Source of the DNA: Domibacillus epiphyticus
GTDB taxonomy: Bacteria > Bacillota > Bacilli > Bacillales > Domibacillaceae
DNA: 64,000 nucleotides
Direction of reading: 5' to 3'
NCBI RefSeq assembly: GCF_001975785.1
Contig: NZ_MSFI01000020.1
Span: forward strand, 62,001 to 126,000
Position numbers and translations under genes: made by a program. The notes beneath the pieces were generated by a model. That model was given only the letters and a program-made list of their open reading frames with translations, searched no databases and had not been told where the DNA came from. Shown in pieces: positions 16,319 through 25,324 of the stretch (positions are counted from its first letter, which is position 1; every line of letters starts with the position of its first letter).

Positions 16319-16618
16319 ATAGACGAACCAAATAAGGAATCAATTATTGGCATTAAAACCTACTTTTCTTTATGTTGAAAACAATAAGCGGTCTTTTTTC
16401 GCTGCGAGTGGAAACAAGATTGTTGTGTATATTTGAGATAACACCGATAACAGTCGGCAAAGTACTTTTAACAGCTTTTTCATGTTTGCATGGTGAGTAA
16501 CGAACCAGAAGCTGTCAGGTAACTGTAACTCTTTTGACAACCATTTGATAAATAAGTGTTAATGCATAGTTATGATTTTGAAAAGGAAAAGAAAAATGAT
16601 ACGATTTGAGGAGAGAAC
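16319..16618. other. 300-base intergenic region upstream of ribokinase
   Basis: No gene is visible. A TTGACA hexamer at 16534-16539, followed after about 18 bases by TGTTAA, is the best promoter candidate for ribokinase. I see no terminator hairpin for the preceding gene. Confidence 0.35.
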
Positions 16619-17539
16619 ATGGGGAATGTTATTGTCATCGGCAGTTACGTTGTTGACTTGATGAGCCGGGCACCTCGTTTACCAAAACCGGGCGAAACAG
16701 TGCTTGGCGGTCCATTCCAAATAGGACCTGGTGGAAAAGGCGGCAATCAGGCAACAGCAGCTGCCCGCAGCGGATCAAACGTAACGTTTGTAACGAAAAT
16801 AGGCCGTGATTTATTTGGACAAGATGCAGTAGAACACTTTAAAAAGGAACAATTTAACACGCATTTTGTACAGATAGCGGATGAGGAAGCTACCGGAGCT
16901 GCGTTAATTGCAGTCGATATCAATGGAGAAAATCAAATTGTCATTGCACCGGGTGCTTGCGGTACGATGACAAAACAGAACGTTTTAGAAGCGGATGCGG
17001 CAATAAAAGAAGGCGATATCGTCGTACTTCAGCTGGAAATCAGTATGGGAGCAGTAGAAGCAGCGGTGGAGAGAGCTGTTTTGCATAATGTTCCGGTATT
17101 GTTAAATCCGGCACCGTATCAGGCGTTTCCACGTGAAATTTTAAAGCATGTTACCTATGCGACACCCAATGAAACAGAAGCTAGTAATTTAACAGGTGTT
17201 GAAGTGAAAAACGAGGCGTCAGCTCAAAAGGCAGCGGATATTTTGCATCAGCTCGGTGTGAAGACAGTCATGATCACACTTGGTCATAAAGGGGTCTTTT
17301 TGTCGGAAAGAGCGTTTTCTGGAAGAGTCCTTCCGGGATTTAACGTGGAAGCAGTTGACACAACAGGTGCAGGAGATGCGTTTAATGGCGGCTTTGCACA
17401 TGCGATCACCAGCGGACAGTCTCTTGAAGAAGCTGTTCGGTTCGGACAGGCGGCGGCTGCGTTGTCTGTTACGAAAAATGGAACAGCCGATTCAATGCCA
17501 TATGCAGGTGAAATAATGGCGTTTTTAAGTGAACGGTAA
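16619..17539 (+). CDS. rbsK: Ribokinase (PfkB family)
   Basis: The 306-residue kinase has the N-terminal PfkB segment GPGGKGGNQATAAARSG and the C-terminal signature DTTGAGDAFNGGF, which carries the catalytic Asp. It phosphorylates ribose to ribose 5-phosphate using ATP. Length and motifs match ribokinase better than other sugar kinases. There is no ribose transporter or RbsD next to it, which is unusual. The gene after it encodes a lone EIIA-Glc 30 bases downstream, so the two may share a transcript. Confidence 0.9.
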   Translation: MGNVIVIGSYVVDLMSRAPRLPKPGETVLGGPFQIGPGGKGGNQATAAARSGSNVTFVTKIGRDLFGQDAVEHFKKEQFNTHFVQIADEEATGAALIAVDINGENQIVIAPGACGTMTKQNVLEADAAIKEGDIVVLQLEISMGAVEAAVERAVLHNVPVLLNPAPYQAFPREILKHVTYATPNETEASNLTGVEVKNEASAQKAADILHQLGVKTVMITLGHKGVFLSERAFSGRVLPGFNVEAVDTTGAGDAFNGGFAHAITSGQSLEEAVRFGQAAAALSVTKNGTADSMPYAGEIMAFLSER

Positions 17540-17569
17540 GGAACAGAATGAAAAAGGAGCAGATTTGTC

Positions 17570-18070
17570 ATGTTTAAAAAACTTTTTGGTAAAGAAAAAA
17601 AAGAAGAAGTATCGGAAGTAGTGCTCATGTCGCCGATGACCGGTAATGTGGTAGACCTTGGTGATGTACCAGATCCTGTTTTTTCACAAAAAATGATGGG
17701 AGATGGCGTAGCGATTTCTCCGTCTGAAGGAAAAGTTGTTGCACCGGCAGATGCGAAAATACTGAATGTATTCCCGACAAAGCATGCGATTGGATTAGAA
17801 ACAGCAGGCGGTCTGGAAATATTAATTCACGTTGGTCTTGATACTGTCAACATGAAAGGCGAGGGCTTCAATGCTCATGTGGCGGAAGGCGATCGAGTGA
17901 AAAAAGGAGATTTACTTTTAACATACAACCTGGAACTTGTTCAGGAAAAAGCTGCGAGCACAATAACGCCGATGATCATTTCCAACGGCGATATTGTAAA
18001 GCAACTCGACAAACATGAAAACGTGCAGGCAACCGCAGGTGAAACACCGGTGATGACTGTGAAGTTATAA
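17570..18070 (+). CDS. Stand-alone PTS EIIA-Glc domain protein
   Basis: The 166-residue protein is a single EIIA domain of the glucose type. A 20-residue Lys/Glu-rich leader is followed by LMSPMTGNVVDLGDVPDPVFSQKMMGDG, KHAIGLE and the phosphorylated-His region ILIHVGLDTVNMKGEGF. It accepts phosphate from HPr-P and passes it to an EIIB domain, which is not encoded nearby. In Bacillus such free EIIA proteins (YpqE) serve EIICB permeases lacking their own A domain. The ribosome site is AAAAAGGAGC. Confidence 0.93.
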   Translation: MFKKLFGKEKKEEVSEVVLMSPMTGNVVDLGDVPDPVFSQKMMGDGVAISPSEGKVVAPADAKILNVFPTKHAIGLETAGGLEILIHVGLDTVNMKGEGFNAHVAEGDRVKKGDLLLTYNLELVQEKAASTITPMIISNGDIVKQLDKHENVQATAGETPVMTVKL

Positions 18071-18071
18071 T

Positions 18072-18115
18072 AAAAAGAAGCTGCCTTCAATGAAACAAGG
18101 CAGCTTCTTTTTTTA
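18072..18115 (+). terminator. Terminator after EIIA-Glc gene
   Basis: A 14-bp stem (AAGAAGCTGCCTT/AAGGCAGCTTCTT) with a 9-base loop is followed by seven T. Confidence 0.9.
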
Positions 18116-18153
18116 TTTAGAGTGATAAAAGGATATCCATTACTGTCGAATAG

Positions 18154-19095
18154 TTATTGTTTTTGTTGCAAGACGTGACCCGCAAGAGCGTACAAAATAA
18201 TCGTTGAAGAAAAATGAGCTGAAAATTGTGCAGGGTCCTGCTGCGGGTATACTTCCACAAAGTCCATGCCAATGACGCCCTGCTTGCAAATTTCATGAAC
18301 GAGCGTTAACAATTCGAACGAGGTGAGACCGTTGCCGTCAACCGGGCCTCCAGGATTAAACGCGTAATCAAGGACATCACTGCAAATGCTCAAATAAACA
18401 CAATCAACCTCTTTAGAAGCCATCTCGTGCAATTCACGGCCAAGTGCCTGTAAATCATGATGCTTGCGAATGTCGTTAATGGTTATAGTTACAGCGCCGG
18501 CATTACGCGCATTACGCCCACTTTCAGGCTTATTGCGGGGGCCGTGTATGCCAGTATGAATAATGCTTTCATTTCGGACACCATCCTGTTCATATAAACG
18601 GATAAAAGGGCTGCATCGAGCATACGGATCGCCTTCATGTGACGGCAAATTATCGTAGTGAGCGTCAAGATGAATAATGCCGACTTTCTTGCCTTGATTT
18701 GTCAATGATTTCACAATCGGAAATGTAATGCCATGGTCGCCGCCGAGCCCGATTAAAAACTTGCCGCTTTTCCATAAGGGATCGGTAAACTGCACTATTC
18801 GTTCCATCGTTTCCTCCACATCAGCCGGCACCACATCAACATCCCCGACATCACCAAGTTTTACATGTTCAAATACATCGATATGATCGAGCTCCGGCAA
18901 GTAGCCGCTGTATCGTCCTGAACTAATTCTCATTACTTTCGGACCTAATTCACACCCTGTGTAGTCGCCCCACGTCACTGCGCCTTCCCAAGGCACCCCA
19001 TATACAATTGCGTCTACGCCGTTCAAGTTCGTTTCGTTTACCATATTTACTGCCCCTAAAAAACAAGGTGTATTTCCATAAATGGTTTCACTCAT
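18154..19095 (-). CDS. Ureohydrolase (arginase/agmatinase) family protein with an altered metal site
   Basis: The 313-residue protein has the family core: GLGGDHGI (His121), HLDAHYDN (Asp144, His146, Asp148) and LSICSDVLDYAFNPGG. In typical members the last motif reads SxDxDVLDPAFxPG. Here the first of its two metal-ligand Asp is Cys238, while Asp240 is kept. The family hydrolyses guanidino compounds (agmatine, arginine, guanidinobutyrate, formiminoglutamate, guanidine) to urea or a relative plus an amine. The substrate cannot be read. A BASS-family transporter gene lies upstream on the same strand, about 130 bases away. Confidence 0.85.
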   Translation of the reverse strand: MSETIYGNTPCFLGAVNMVNETNLNGVDAIVYGVPWEGAVTWGDYTGCELGPKVMRISSGRYSGYLPELDHIDVFEHVKLGDVGDVDVVPADVEETMERIVQFTDPLWKSGKFLIGLGGDHGITFPIVKSLTNQGKKVGIIHLDAHYDNLPSHEGDPYARCSPFIRLYEQDGVRNESIIHTGIHGPRNKPESGRNARNAGAVTITINDIRKHHDLQALGRELHEMASKEVDCVYLSICSDVLDYAFNPGGPVDGNGLTSFELLTLVHEICKQGVIGMDFVEVYPQQDPAQFSAHFSSTIILYALAGHVLQQKQ

Positions 19096-19204
19096 CCTAA
19101 CAATCCCTTCTCCTATAAAAAGTACTATTCTTATTCCCTTACAGAATGCAAGAAAACCGGGAATTTCAAATGGACGGGGGTGTTAAAATTACAACAGTAA
19201 ATTT

Positions 19205-19237
19205 GAAAAGCCAGCCGAAGACATCAGCTGGTTTTTT
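19205..19237. terminator. Hairpin at the 3' end of the BASS symporter gene
   Basis: AAAAGCCAGC pairs with GCTGGTTTTTT over a 10-base loop; it overlaps the stop codon of the minus-strand symporter gene, whose transcript would end in a shorter U run. Confidence 0.55.
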
Positions 19238-20162
19238 CATGTCTGCCCGCAATGTAATTTGCCAGCCACGCACCGATCGATAGGTTCATAATAATATTGA
19301 TAATCGGTGGAATACTGCCAATTCCTCCGATGTATTCGTGGGCAAGAATAGCAGCGAGAGCGGTGTTGCAGAGAGAGACTTGAAAGACGGCGGCAAGTAA
19401 ATCTTCCCTATTGAATTTGCACCACTTTCCGATTGCGCAGGCGGCGGCCATCGGGAATACTACCTGTACAAAAATAACGGCAACGAGGAGCGGCAAGATA
19501 TCGAGCTGTTCGGCAATATATTTTTTACCACTCCCTGTTAGTGTGTGAATGATTAAGAGCAGCGTCACGGATGATGCCAGTTTGATAATGACGGTTGCGT
19601 TGGCAGCAACTGCAGGCATGAATCGCTGGACAAGCAAACCCGCTGCGAGCGGAATAATAACGATTGTTAAAAATGAATATAATAACGACAAAAAAGATAG
19701 AGATATTTCCTGACCGGAAAAGCCAATCATGACGAGCGGGGTAATAATGGGGCTGATTGCCGTGTCAAGCAGTGAAGCAGCAACAACCAGAGATGTGTTT
19801 CCTCCGGCGAGAAACGAATATAGTGCAGCTGCAGTAGCGCTCGGTACCGCTCCGGACAAAATAAGACCAGCCGTTATTTCGTGATGATCCTTGAAAAAAA
19901 GAAGGGCTAGTCCAACGGATAAAAAGACGGTCACTGTCCATTTCATTAATGTGATTACAAGCAGCTCTTTCTTTTTGCGCGACACCCCTTTTATTGCATT
20001 TACATTCATCGACAAACCAGTGAAAAAGATAACCAGCCCAAGTAAAAAAGCCGGTACCCAGGAAGCTGACTGCCAATGAACGGGTGAAAAATAAGTCGTG
20101 ATCCCGACGATAATCATAAAAAGAGCCAGGTATTTAGAGAAGAAATTAGCTATTACATTCAC
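19224..20162 (-). CDS. Bile acid:sodium symporter (BASS) family transporter
   Basis: The 312-residue protein has nine to ten hydrophobic segments and family motifs GLSMNVNAIKGV, LSGAVPSATAAALYSFLAGGNTSLVV, and a late VSLCNTALAAILAHEYIG. BASS proteins use sodium to import organic anions; relatives carry bile acids, pantothenate or ketopantoate. The substrate is not determinable. It is on the same strand as the ureohydrolase, with a hairpin between them, so cotranscription is uncertain. A second BASS protein at 43731-44666 belongs to a different, YocS-like branch. Confidence 0.85.
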   Translation of the reverse strand: MNVIANFFSKYLALFMIIVGITTYFSPVHWQSASWVPAFLLGLVIFFTGLSMNVNAIKGVSRKKKELLVITLMKWTVTVFLSVGLALLFFKDHHEITAGLILSGAVPSATAAALYSFLAGGNTSLVVAASLLDTAISPIITPLVMIGFSGQEISLSFLSLLYSFLTIVIIPLAAGLLVQRFMPAVAANATVIIKLASSVTLLLIIHTLTGSGKKYIAEQLDILPLLVAVIFVQVVFPMAAACAIGKWCKFNREDLLAAVFQVSLCNTALAAILAHEYIGGIGSIPPIINIIMNLSIGAWLANYIAGRHEKTS

Positions 20163-20342
20163 GGTTGAACTCCTTTTAAGTAGTTTGTCTAATTATGGTA
20201 TCATATCAAGCAAACGTTTTTTAAGAAAACTTCGCTGCCTGCAAACTGGTACGTATCCAACGCTGCCTTTGTTTTGTTGTTGATTGTTCTTTATGTTGTA
20301 TATAATAAAAGAGACGAATATAGATAATCGGGAGGCACCAGG

Positions 20343-21392
20343 ATGACGGTATACACTGGATTTGTAGGAACATATACGAAAAAAGAAGGAAAAGGGATAC
20401 ATTCTTTTCAGCTTGATACAGAGAAAGAGGAGCTTCTCAATGCAGCCGTTGCAGCAGAAGTAAACAACTCGACATATGTAACAATCAGTGAAAACGAGCA
20501 ATTCTTATATGCGGTTGCAAAAGGCGGGAAAGGCGGCGGCCTCGCTGCGTTTAAAATCCAGGATGCACAGCTTGAAAAGTTGAACGATGTGCTGGAAAGT
20601 GAAGGCGTTCCTTGCTACGTTTCATTGAACACAAACGGTACGCGTGCATTTTCGGCGCAATACCATACGGGTACAGCGGAAATGTACAGCATTAATCAAG
20701 AAACGGGTCAATTGATTGATTTACTCGATGTGGCGACGCATGAAGGGACAGGCCCGAATGCGGATCGTCAAGAAAAAGCACACACGCATTTTTTCGGCCT
20801 TACAGGTGATGAACGTTTTGTCGTGGCGGTTGACCTTGGCACAGATGAGATCATCACATATGAAATTGCCGGCGAAGATTTACTGAAAAAAGCGGTGTTC
20901 AATACCGAACCGGGATCAGGGCCGCGTCATCTTGTGTTCCATCCATCCGGTCAAACAGCGTATGTTATGACAGAACTCAGTAATGAAGTACTTGTATTAG
21001 CATTTAATGAAAATGATGGAACGTTTAACTTGCTCGCAGCTCATAAAGCAATACCGGCTGATTTTACCGAAAACAGCCAGGGAAGCGCGATCCGTATAGC
21101 ACAAAATGGACGTTTTTTGTATGCGGGGAACCGCGGCCACAACAGTATCGCAGTGTTTGAAGTGATCGAAGAGGGCCGGGATGTAAAATTAGTGGAAATT
21201 GTATCAACAAAAGGCGACTGGCCTCGTGACTTTGATTTAGATCCGACAGAGCAATTCCTTGTTGTCGCTCATGAGAAAACGAATAATGTTGTGTTATTTA
21301 AACGAAATTCAGATACAGGCCGGTTAACGCCCGCAAATTCGGAAGTAACGATCCCAGAAGGGGTATGTGTGACGTTTTTAAGGGGAAAATAA
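20343..21392 (+). CDS. pgl: 6-phosphogluconolactonase, seven-bladed beta-propeller type
   Basis: The 349-residue protein matches the cytoplasmic YkgB/Pgl lactonase family: MTVYTGFVGTYTKKEGKGIHSF start, AHTHFFGLTGDERFVVAVDLG, GSGPRHLVFHPSGQTAYVMTELSNEV and FLYAGNRGHNSIAVF. It hydrolyses 6-phosphogluconolactone in the oxidative pentose phosphate pathway. The ATG follows CGGGAGGCACC. It is a single gene with its own terminator, divergent from the BASS symporter. Confidence 0.92.
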   Translation: MTVYTGFVGTYTKKEGKGIHSFQLDTEKEELLNAAVAAEVNNSTYVTISENEQFLYAVAKGGKGGGLAAFKIQDAQLEKLNDVLESEGVPCYVSLNTNGTRAFSAQYHTGTAEMYSINQETGQLIDLLDVATHEGTGPNADRQEKAHTHFFGLTGDERFVVAVDLGTDEIITYEIAGEDLLKKAVFNTEPGSGPRHLVFHPSGQTAYVMTELSNEVLVLAFNENDGTFNLLAAHKAIPADFTENSQGSAIRIAQNGRFLYAGNRGHNSIAVFEVIEEGRDVKLVEIVSTKGDWPRDFDLDPTEQFLVVAHEKTNNVVLFKRNSDTGRLTPANSEVTIPEGVCVTFLRGK

Positions 21393-21406
21393 ATAACGTA
21401 AAAGAT

Positions 21407-21435
21407 GTCCCGCCATTTTATGGCGGGACTTTTTT
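21407..21435 (+). terminator. Terminator after pgl
   Basis: Stem GTCCCGCCA/TGGCGGGAC with a short loop, followed by TTTTTT. Confidence 0.92.
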
Positions 21436-21536
21436 GTGTTGAATGAATGATCCTTGCTAGCATTTACCTTTTTTTTTATTCATGATAAAGTTGGGTTACC
21501 CAGTCATCCTACAAATTAGAAAAAGGAGAATGACGC

Positions 21537-22229
21537 ATGGATGTAAAGAAAGCAAAGCGTTCTTCACTCGTTGAACAAGTCGTACTTCAAATAGAGACAT
21601 TCATTGAATCGAAAACCTGGCCTGTTGGAATGCGCATCCCACCTGAAATGGAGCTGATGGAGCAGTTCGGCGTAAGCCGCAATACACTCCGTGAAGCAAT
21701 ACAGGCACTTGTTCATGCAGGACTCTTGCAGACGAAACAGGGAAGCGGAACGTATATAAGGTCCACAACAGCACTTGGCGCTTCGTTTCAGCAGAGGCTT
21801 GAGACGTCAACACTTTTTGAAACACTGGAAGTCAGGCATGCGTTGGAGCGTGAAGCGGCATGGCTTGCGGCGGAACGGCATACAGAAGAAGAAATGGTCC
21901 TTATACAAACGCGTCTGAATGAGTGTAAGGAAGCTATTGACCTGCATGCATTTGCCGAAGCGGATATTGCGCTTCATCATGCAATTGTAAGGGCGTCACA
22001 TAACCGAATTTTGATTGATCTATATGCGCGGCTTGCGGATTCGCTTCATGCGTCTGTTCATGATTTAACCGACATGAATGGATATCCAAACGTCGATCCT
22101 GGCGCACATGAAAAGCTTGTTCAGGCGATATCGGAACGGCAGCCGCAAAAAGCGGCGGCTATTGTCAGTGAGGACATTGCCCGGTTAAAAGAGTTAGCCG
22201 GCATAAATGGGAAGGCGGAAGAGATATGA
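21537..22229 (+). CDS. GntR-family (FadR subfamily) transcriptional regulator
   Basis: The 230-residue regulator has an N-terminal winged helix (GMRIPPEMELMEQFGVSRNTLREAIQALVHAGLLQTKQGSGTYI, split over two motifs). Its C-terminal all-helical FCD domain carries likely metal-ligand residues (EADIALHHAIVRASHN, a late GAHEKLVQAI). Such proteins respond to small carboxylic acids. The stop overlaps the start of the MFS transporter gene (ATGA), so it probably controls that transporter. The ribosome site is AAAAAGGAGAATG. Confidence 0.9.
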   Translation: MDVKKAKRSSLVEQVVLQIETFIESKTWPVGMRIPPEMELMEQFGVSRNTLREAIQALVHAGLLQTKQGSGTYIRSTTALGASFQQRLETSTLFETLEVRHALEREAAWLAAERHTEEEMVLIQTRLNECKEAIDLHAFAEADIALHHAIVRASHNRILIDLYARLADSLHASVHDLTDMNGYPNVDPGAHEKLVQAISERQPQKAAAIVSEDIARLKELAGINGKAEEI

Positions 22230-23437
22230 GTATAGAGGCACTTATAGAAAGAGAGCGGTCAAAATCAGGCCGGCTGCTTTTATTGTTCAGCATTATTTTA
22301 CTGTCATTAAATATGCGGTCGCCAATTACGGCGGTTGGTCCACTTACTGTTATGATTCGAGATAATCTTGGTATTTCAAGCACCGCTGCAGGTGCTCTGA
22401 CAACCATTCCTTTGCTTGGGTTTGCGGTTCTATCACCGTTTGCTTCGAAATTGGCAAGAATGTATGGAATGGAAGTTGTGATGTTCAGCGCACTTCTTAT
22501 TTTAACAGTGGGTCTGGCACTTCGACCTATCGGCGGTGCGGGTCTGTTATTTATTGGTACCATTTTAATCGGCATTGCCATAGCCCTTTGTAATGTGCTC
22601 ATGCCTGCTTTTGTAAAAATGAACTTTGCTCACCAAATGGGTTTAATGACCGGTTTTTATGCGATGTCCATGAATTTTGCAGGTGCCCTTGCTTCCGGTT
22701 TCAGCATTCCGATTGCTTCGTCAAGTGATCTTGGCTGGCGGGCTGCGGTCGGCTTCTGGATCATTCCTGCGGTGATTGCCATTGTCGTCTGGCTTTCGCA
22801 GATGACACACATCCGCAATCCTGTAAAAACAGAAGGAGGTACATACAAGAAAACCCCGCTTATGTCTTCACCGTTAGCATGGAAAGTAACGGCATTTATG
22901 GGAGTTCAGTCGCTGCTGTTTTATTCGCTGGTGGCCTGGCTGCCGGAAATTTTGCAGGAGCAGGGAATGAGTGCGGGAGCTTCGGGGTGGATGCTGTCGA
23001 TTGTTATGTTTTCTCAGCTGCCGTTTACGTTCATTGTGCCGGTTATTGCAGACAAAATGAACAATCAACGTCCGCTTGTGATGATAGCGGCAGTATTAAT
23101 GACAGGCGGTCTTACCGGTATTTTATTTGGACGAATTGATTTCGTTCTTTTATGGGTGATTATGATCGGAATTGCCGGTGGTTTTGCGTTCAGCCTGTCG
23201 ATGATGTTTTTCAGTTTACGGACACGAAATTCATTTGAAGCGGCTGATTTATCAGGGATGGCACAATCCGGCGGCTATTTATTTGCCGCATTAGGACCTG
23301 CGTTATTTGGGGCGCTGCACGACGCAATGAATGGATGGACGGTGCCAATTTTACTGTTAATCGGTACGGCCATTTGCTTGTTTCTCGTCGGAATGGGTGC
23401 AGCAAAAGAAGGATATGTGACAGAAAAATCTGTTTAA
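22226..23437 (+). CDS. MFS transporter of the CynX/NimT (cyanate permease-like) family
   Basis: The 403-residue protein has 12 hydrophobic segments and the family start LLLLFSIILLSLNMRSPITAVGPLTVMIRDNLG, typical of CynX/NimT proteins such as B. subtilis YycB. Members carry cyanate or nitroimidazoles, but most are uncharacterised. It overlaps the upstream regulator by four bases and ends at a terminator. A small organic anion import or efflux function under GntR control is the most one can say. Confidence 0.88.
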   Translation: MSIEALIERERSKSGRLLLLFSIILLSLNMRSPITAVGPLTVMIRDNLGISSTAAGALTTIPLLGFAVLSPFASKLARMYGMEVVMFSALLILTVGLALRPIGGAGLLFIGTILIGIAIALCNVLMPAFVKMNFAHQMGLMTGFYAMSMNFAGALASGFSIPIASSSDLGWRAAVGFWIIPAVIAIVVWLSQMTHIRNPVKTEGGTYKKTPLMSSPLAWKVTAFMGVQSLLFYSLVAWLPEILQEQGMSAGASGWMLSIVMFSQLPFTFIVPVIADKMNNQRPLVMIAAVLMTGGLTGILFGRIDFVLLWVIMIGIAGGFAFSLSMMFFSLRTRNSFEAADLSGMAQSGGYLFAALGPALFGALHDAMNGWTVPILLLIGTAICLFLVGMGAAKEGYVTEKSV

Positions 23438-23445
23438 AAATCCAA

Positions 23446-23474
23446 AAAAGCGGCTCCGTTAAGGAGTCGCTTTA
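23446..23474. terminator. Terminator shared by MFS gene and shikimate kinase gene
   Basis: AAAGCGGCTCC pairs with GGAGTCGCTTT (one mismatch) between convergent genes and overlaps the last codons of the minus-strand gene. Confidence 0.7.
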
Positions 23475-24032
23475 ATCATTCATCGGCTCATACATATCCC
23501 ACGTGTGCTTCAAAGAATCAACAATAAAGTCGGCTACCTCTTCGGCTGACCGGTTACTGATCGTCAATGTTGAATGGTTAATGGAATAGGCGTCCTGACG
23601 CTTATAAAATAGTTCTTCAATTTCAGTAATGTCACGAGTTTGCAAAACAGGCCGGCTGTCGATCAACATATCGAGTCGTTCTTTCCATTCTTCCCATGCC
23701 ATATCAAGATAAAAGACAACACAATTATCAAGACATGCTTGGCGAATCTCAGGCTGTACAAAGGCGCCTCCGCCAATGGACAATACTTTTAACTTTTCTT
23801 CAGCAAGCGCACATGTTTTTTTCTTCTCATAATCACGGAAAAAAGGCTCCCCATGTTTCTCGAAAATTTCAGGAATGGTCATCCCGAAATCTTTTTCTAT
23901 TTCCTTATCGACATCGATAAAGGTTCTATATAATTTTTTTGCGACGAGTTCGCCGATTGTTGTTTTGCCAACGCCCATAAATCCGATCAGGACGATGTTT
24001 TTTTGTCTCACAGACATACGCACATTGAACAC
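23472..24032 (-). CDS. aroK: Shikimate kinase
   Basis: The 186-residue protein has the P-loop GFMGVGKTT, the DxD segment FIDVDKEIEKDFG, FRDYE, the shikimate-binding GGGAF and a lid region around SRPVLQTRD. It phosphorylates shikimate at O3 in chorismate synthesis. The frame starts at a GTG behind AGAGGAAAG; an in-frame ATG five codons later (MSVRQKN) is also possible. No other aro gene is near. Confidence 0.92.
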   Translation of the reverse strand: MFNVRMSVRQKNIVLIGFMGVGKTTIGELVAKKLYRTFIDVDKEIEKDFGMTIPEIFEKHGEPFFRDYEKKKTCALAEEKLKVLSIGGGAFVQPEIRQACLDNCVVFYLDMAWEEWKERLDMLIDSRPVLQTRDITEIEELFYKRQDAYSINHSTLTISNRSAEEVADFIVDSLKHTWDMYEPMND

Positions 24033-24240
24033 TCTTTCCTCTTTGTGAATTACCTTTTAGTATAGTACAGCCATGCAGTCCAGTAAATATTTTTTCAATT
24101 ATTGAAAAAATAAAAGCGCTATTTAGAATGTTGATTGTTTTGTAATGATAAAATGAATGAAAAAGTGCAGGACGAGAGTAAAGCAAAAATGGTTCCTTCT
24201 GGGTGTGTAAAAAAAGATGAAAAAGGGAAGGATGGTCAAG

Positions 24241-25200
24241 GTGAAGCCAAAAGTAGTGGTATACAAACGAATGAACGAACAAGTATTAAATAAGATTCGT
24301 GAAATGTGTGATGTAAGTTATTTCCCGGCTTATAAGGAAGACTATCCTGCTTTTTTGGCCGCATTAAAAGAAGCGGAAGGTGTTCTTGGAGCGGGTTTAA
24401 AGTTTGACACAGCGCTGCTTGATCAGGCGCCAAAACTAAAGATCATCTGCAATACATCAGTCGGCTATGACAATCTCGATATTCCATTATTAAAAGAACG
24501 AGGGATATTGGCAACGAATACGCCGGGTGTTTTAAATGATACAGTCGCGGATGCGATTGTCGCACTTATGCTGTCAGCGGCCCGGAGAGTAACAGAGCTT
24601 GATCAATTTGTGAAAACCGGAGGCTGGTCAGAGCAAGGGTTTTTACAACAACAATTCGGCGTCGATGTCCACCATAAAACGCTTGGCATTATTGGTATGG
24701 GCGGCATCGGTACCACGCTTGCAAAGAGGGCTTATTTTGGCTTCGATATGCACGTTTTATATCACAACCGTTCGAGAAATGAACAAGCGGAACATACATA
24801 CAATGCTGTTTACTGCACGATGGATGAGCTTCTTGAACAATCAGACTTTGTTTGTGTGATGACACCGCTGACGGCACAGACAGAAAAATTGATCAGCAAA
24901 CGGGAATTCGCAAAAATGAAAAAGACTGCCATATTTGTCAATGCAGCGCGCGGGAAGGTCGTTGATGAAGCAGCTTTAATAGAAGCGCTTCAATCAAACG
25001 TAATTCTGGCAGCTGGACTTGATGTGTTTGAAAAAGAGCCGACGGGCCAAAACAATCCATTACTCTGTATGCCGAATGTCGTCACACTTCCGCATATCGG
25101 TTCTGCAACGGCCGAAACGAGAATGAAAATGGCACAGCTTGGAGCGGATAATTTGGTTGCCGGTGTACATGGCAAGAGACCGTTAACGCCTATCTACTAA
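24241..25200 (+). CDS. D-isomer 2-hydroxyacid dehydrogenase (glyoxylate/hydroxypyruvate reductase type)
   Basis: The roughly 320-residue protein has the NAD(P) motif LGIIGMGGIGTTLAKRA, the substrate-binding CNTSVGYDNLD, the catalytic Arg in NAARGKVVDE, and the catalytic His in LPHIGSAT. This matches the GyaR/YvcT group, which reduces glyoxylate, hydroxypyruvate or 2-ketogluconate. The start is uncertain. An in-frame ATG at 24217 has no ribosome site, while the GTG at 24241 lies 10 bases after AAGGGAAGG, so I prefer the GTG. Confidence 0.9.
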   Translation: MKPKVVVYKRMNEQVLNKIREMCDVSYFPAYKEDYPAFLAALKEAEGVLGAGLKFDTALLDQAPKLKIICNTSVGYDNLDIPLLKERGILATNTPGVLNDTVADAIVALMLSAARRVTELDQFVKTGGWSEQGFLQQQFGVDVHHKTLGIIGMGGIGTTLAKRAYFGFDMHVLYHNRSRNEQAEHTYNAVYCTMDELLEQSDFVCVMTPLTAQTEKLISKREFAKMKKTAIFVNAARGKVVDEAALIEALQSNVILAAGLDVFEKEPTGQNNPLLCMPNVVTLPHIGSATAETRMKMAQLGADNLVAGVHGKRPLTPIY

Positions 25201-25324
25201 TTTAAAAGAAGGAAAGTTTGTTATGTTAAGATTTTCAGCATTCTCATGTTGTTCTCTCCTTTCCTTTCTTCAGATTAGAATGATCGCCATAGCTTTTTTA
25301 ACTATTTGAATAGAGGGGATGGGA

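Noticed and set aside
17131-17146. CACGTGAAA match to parS in ribokinase
   Set aside because: Four mismatches to the 16-base consensus; only one half-site is kept.
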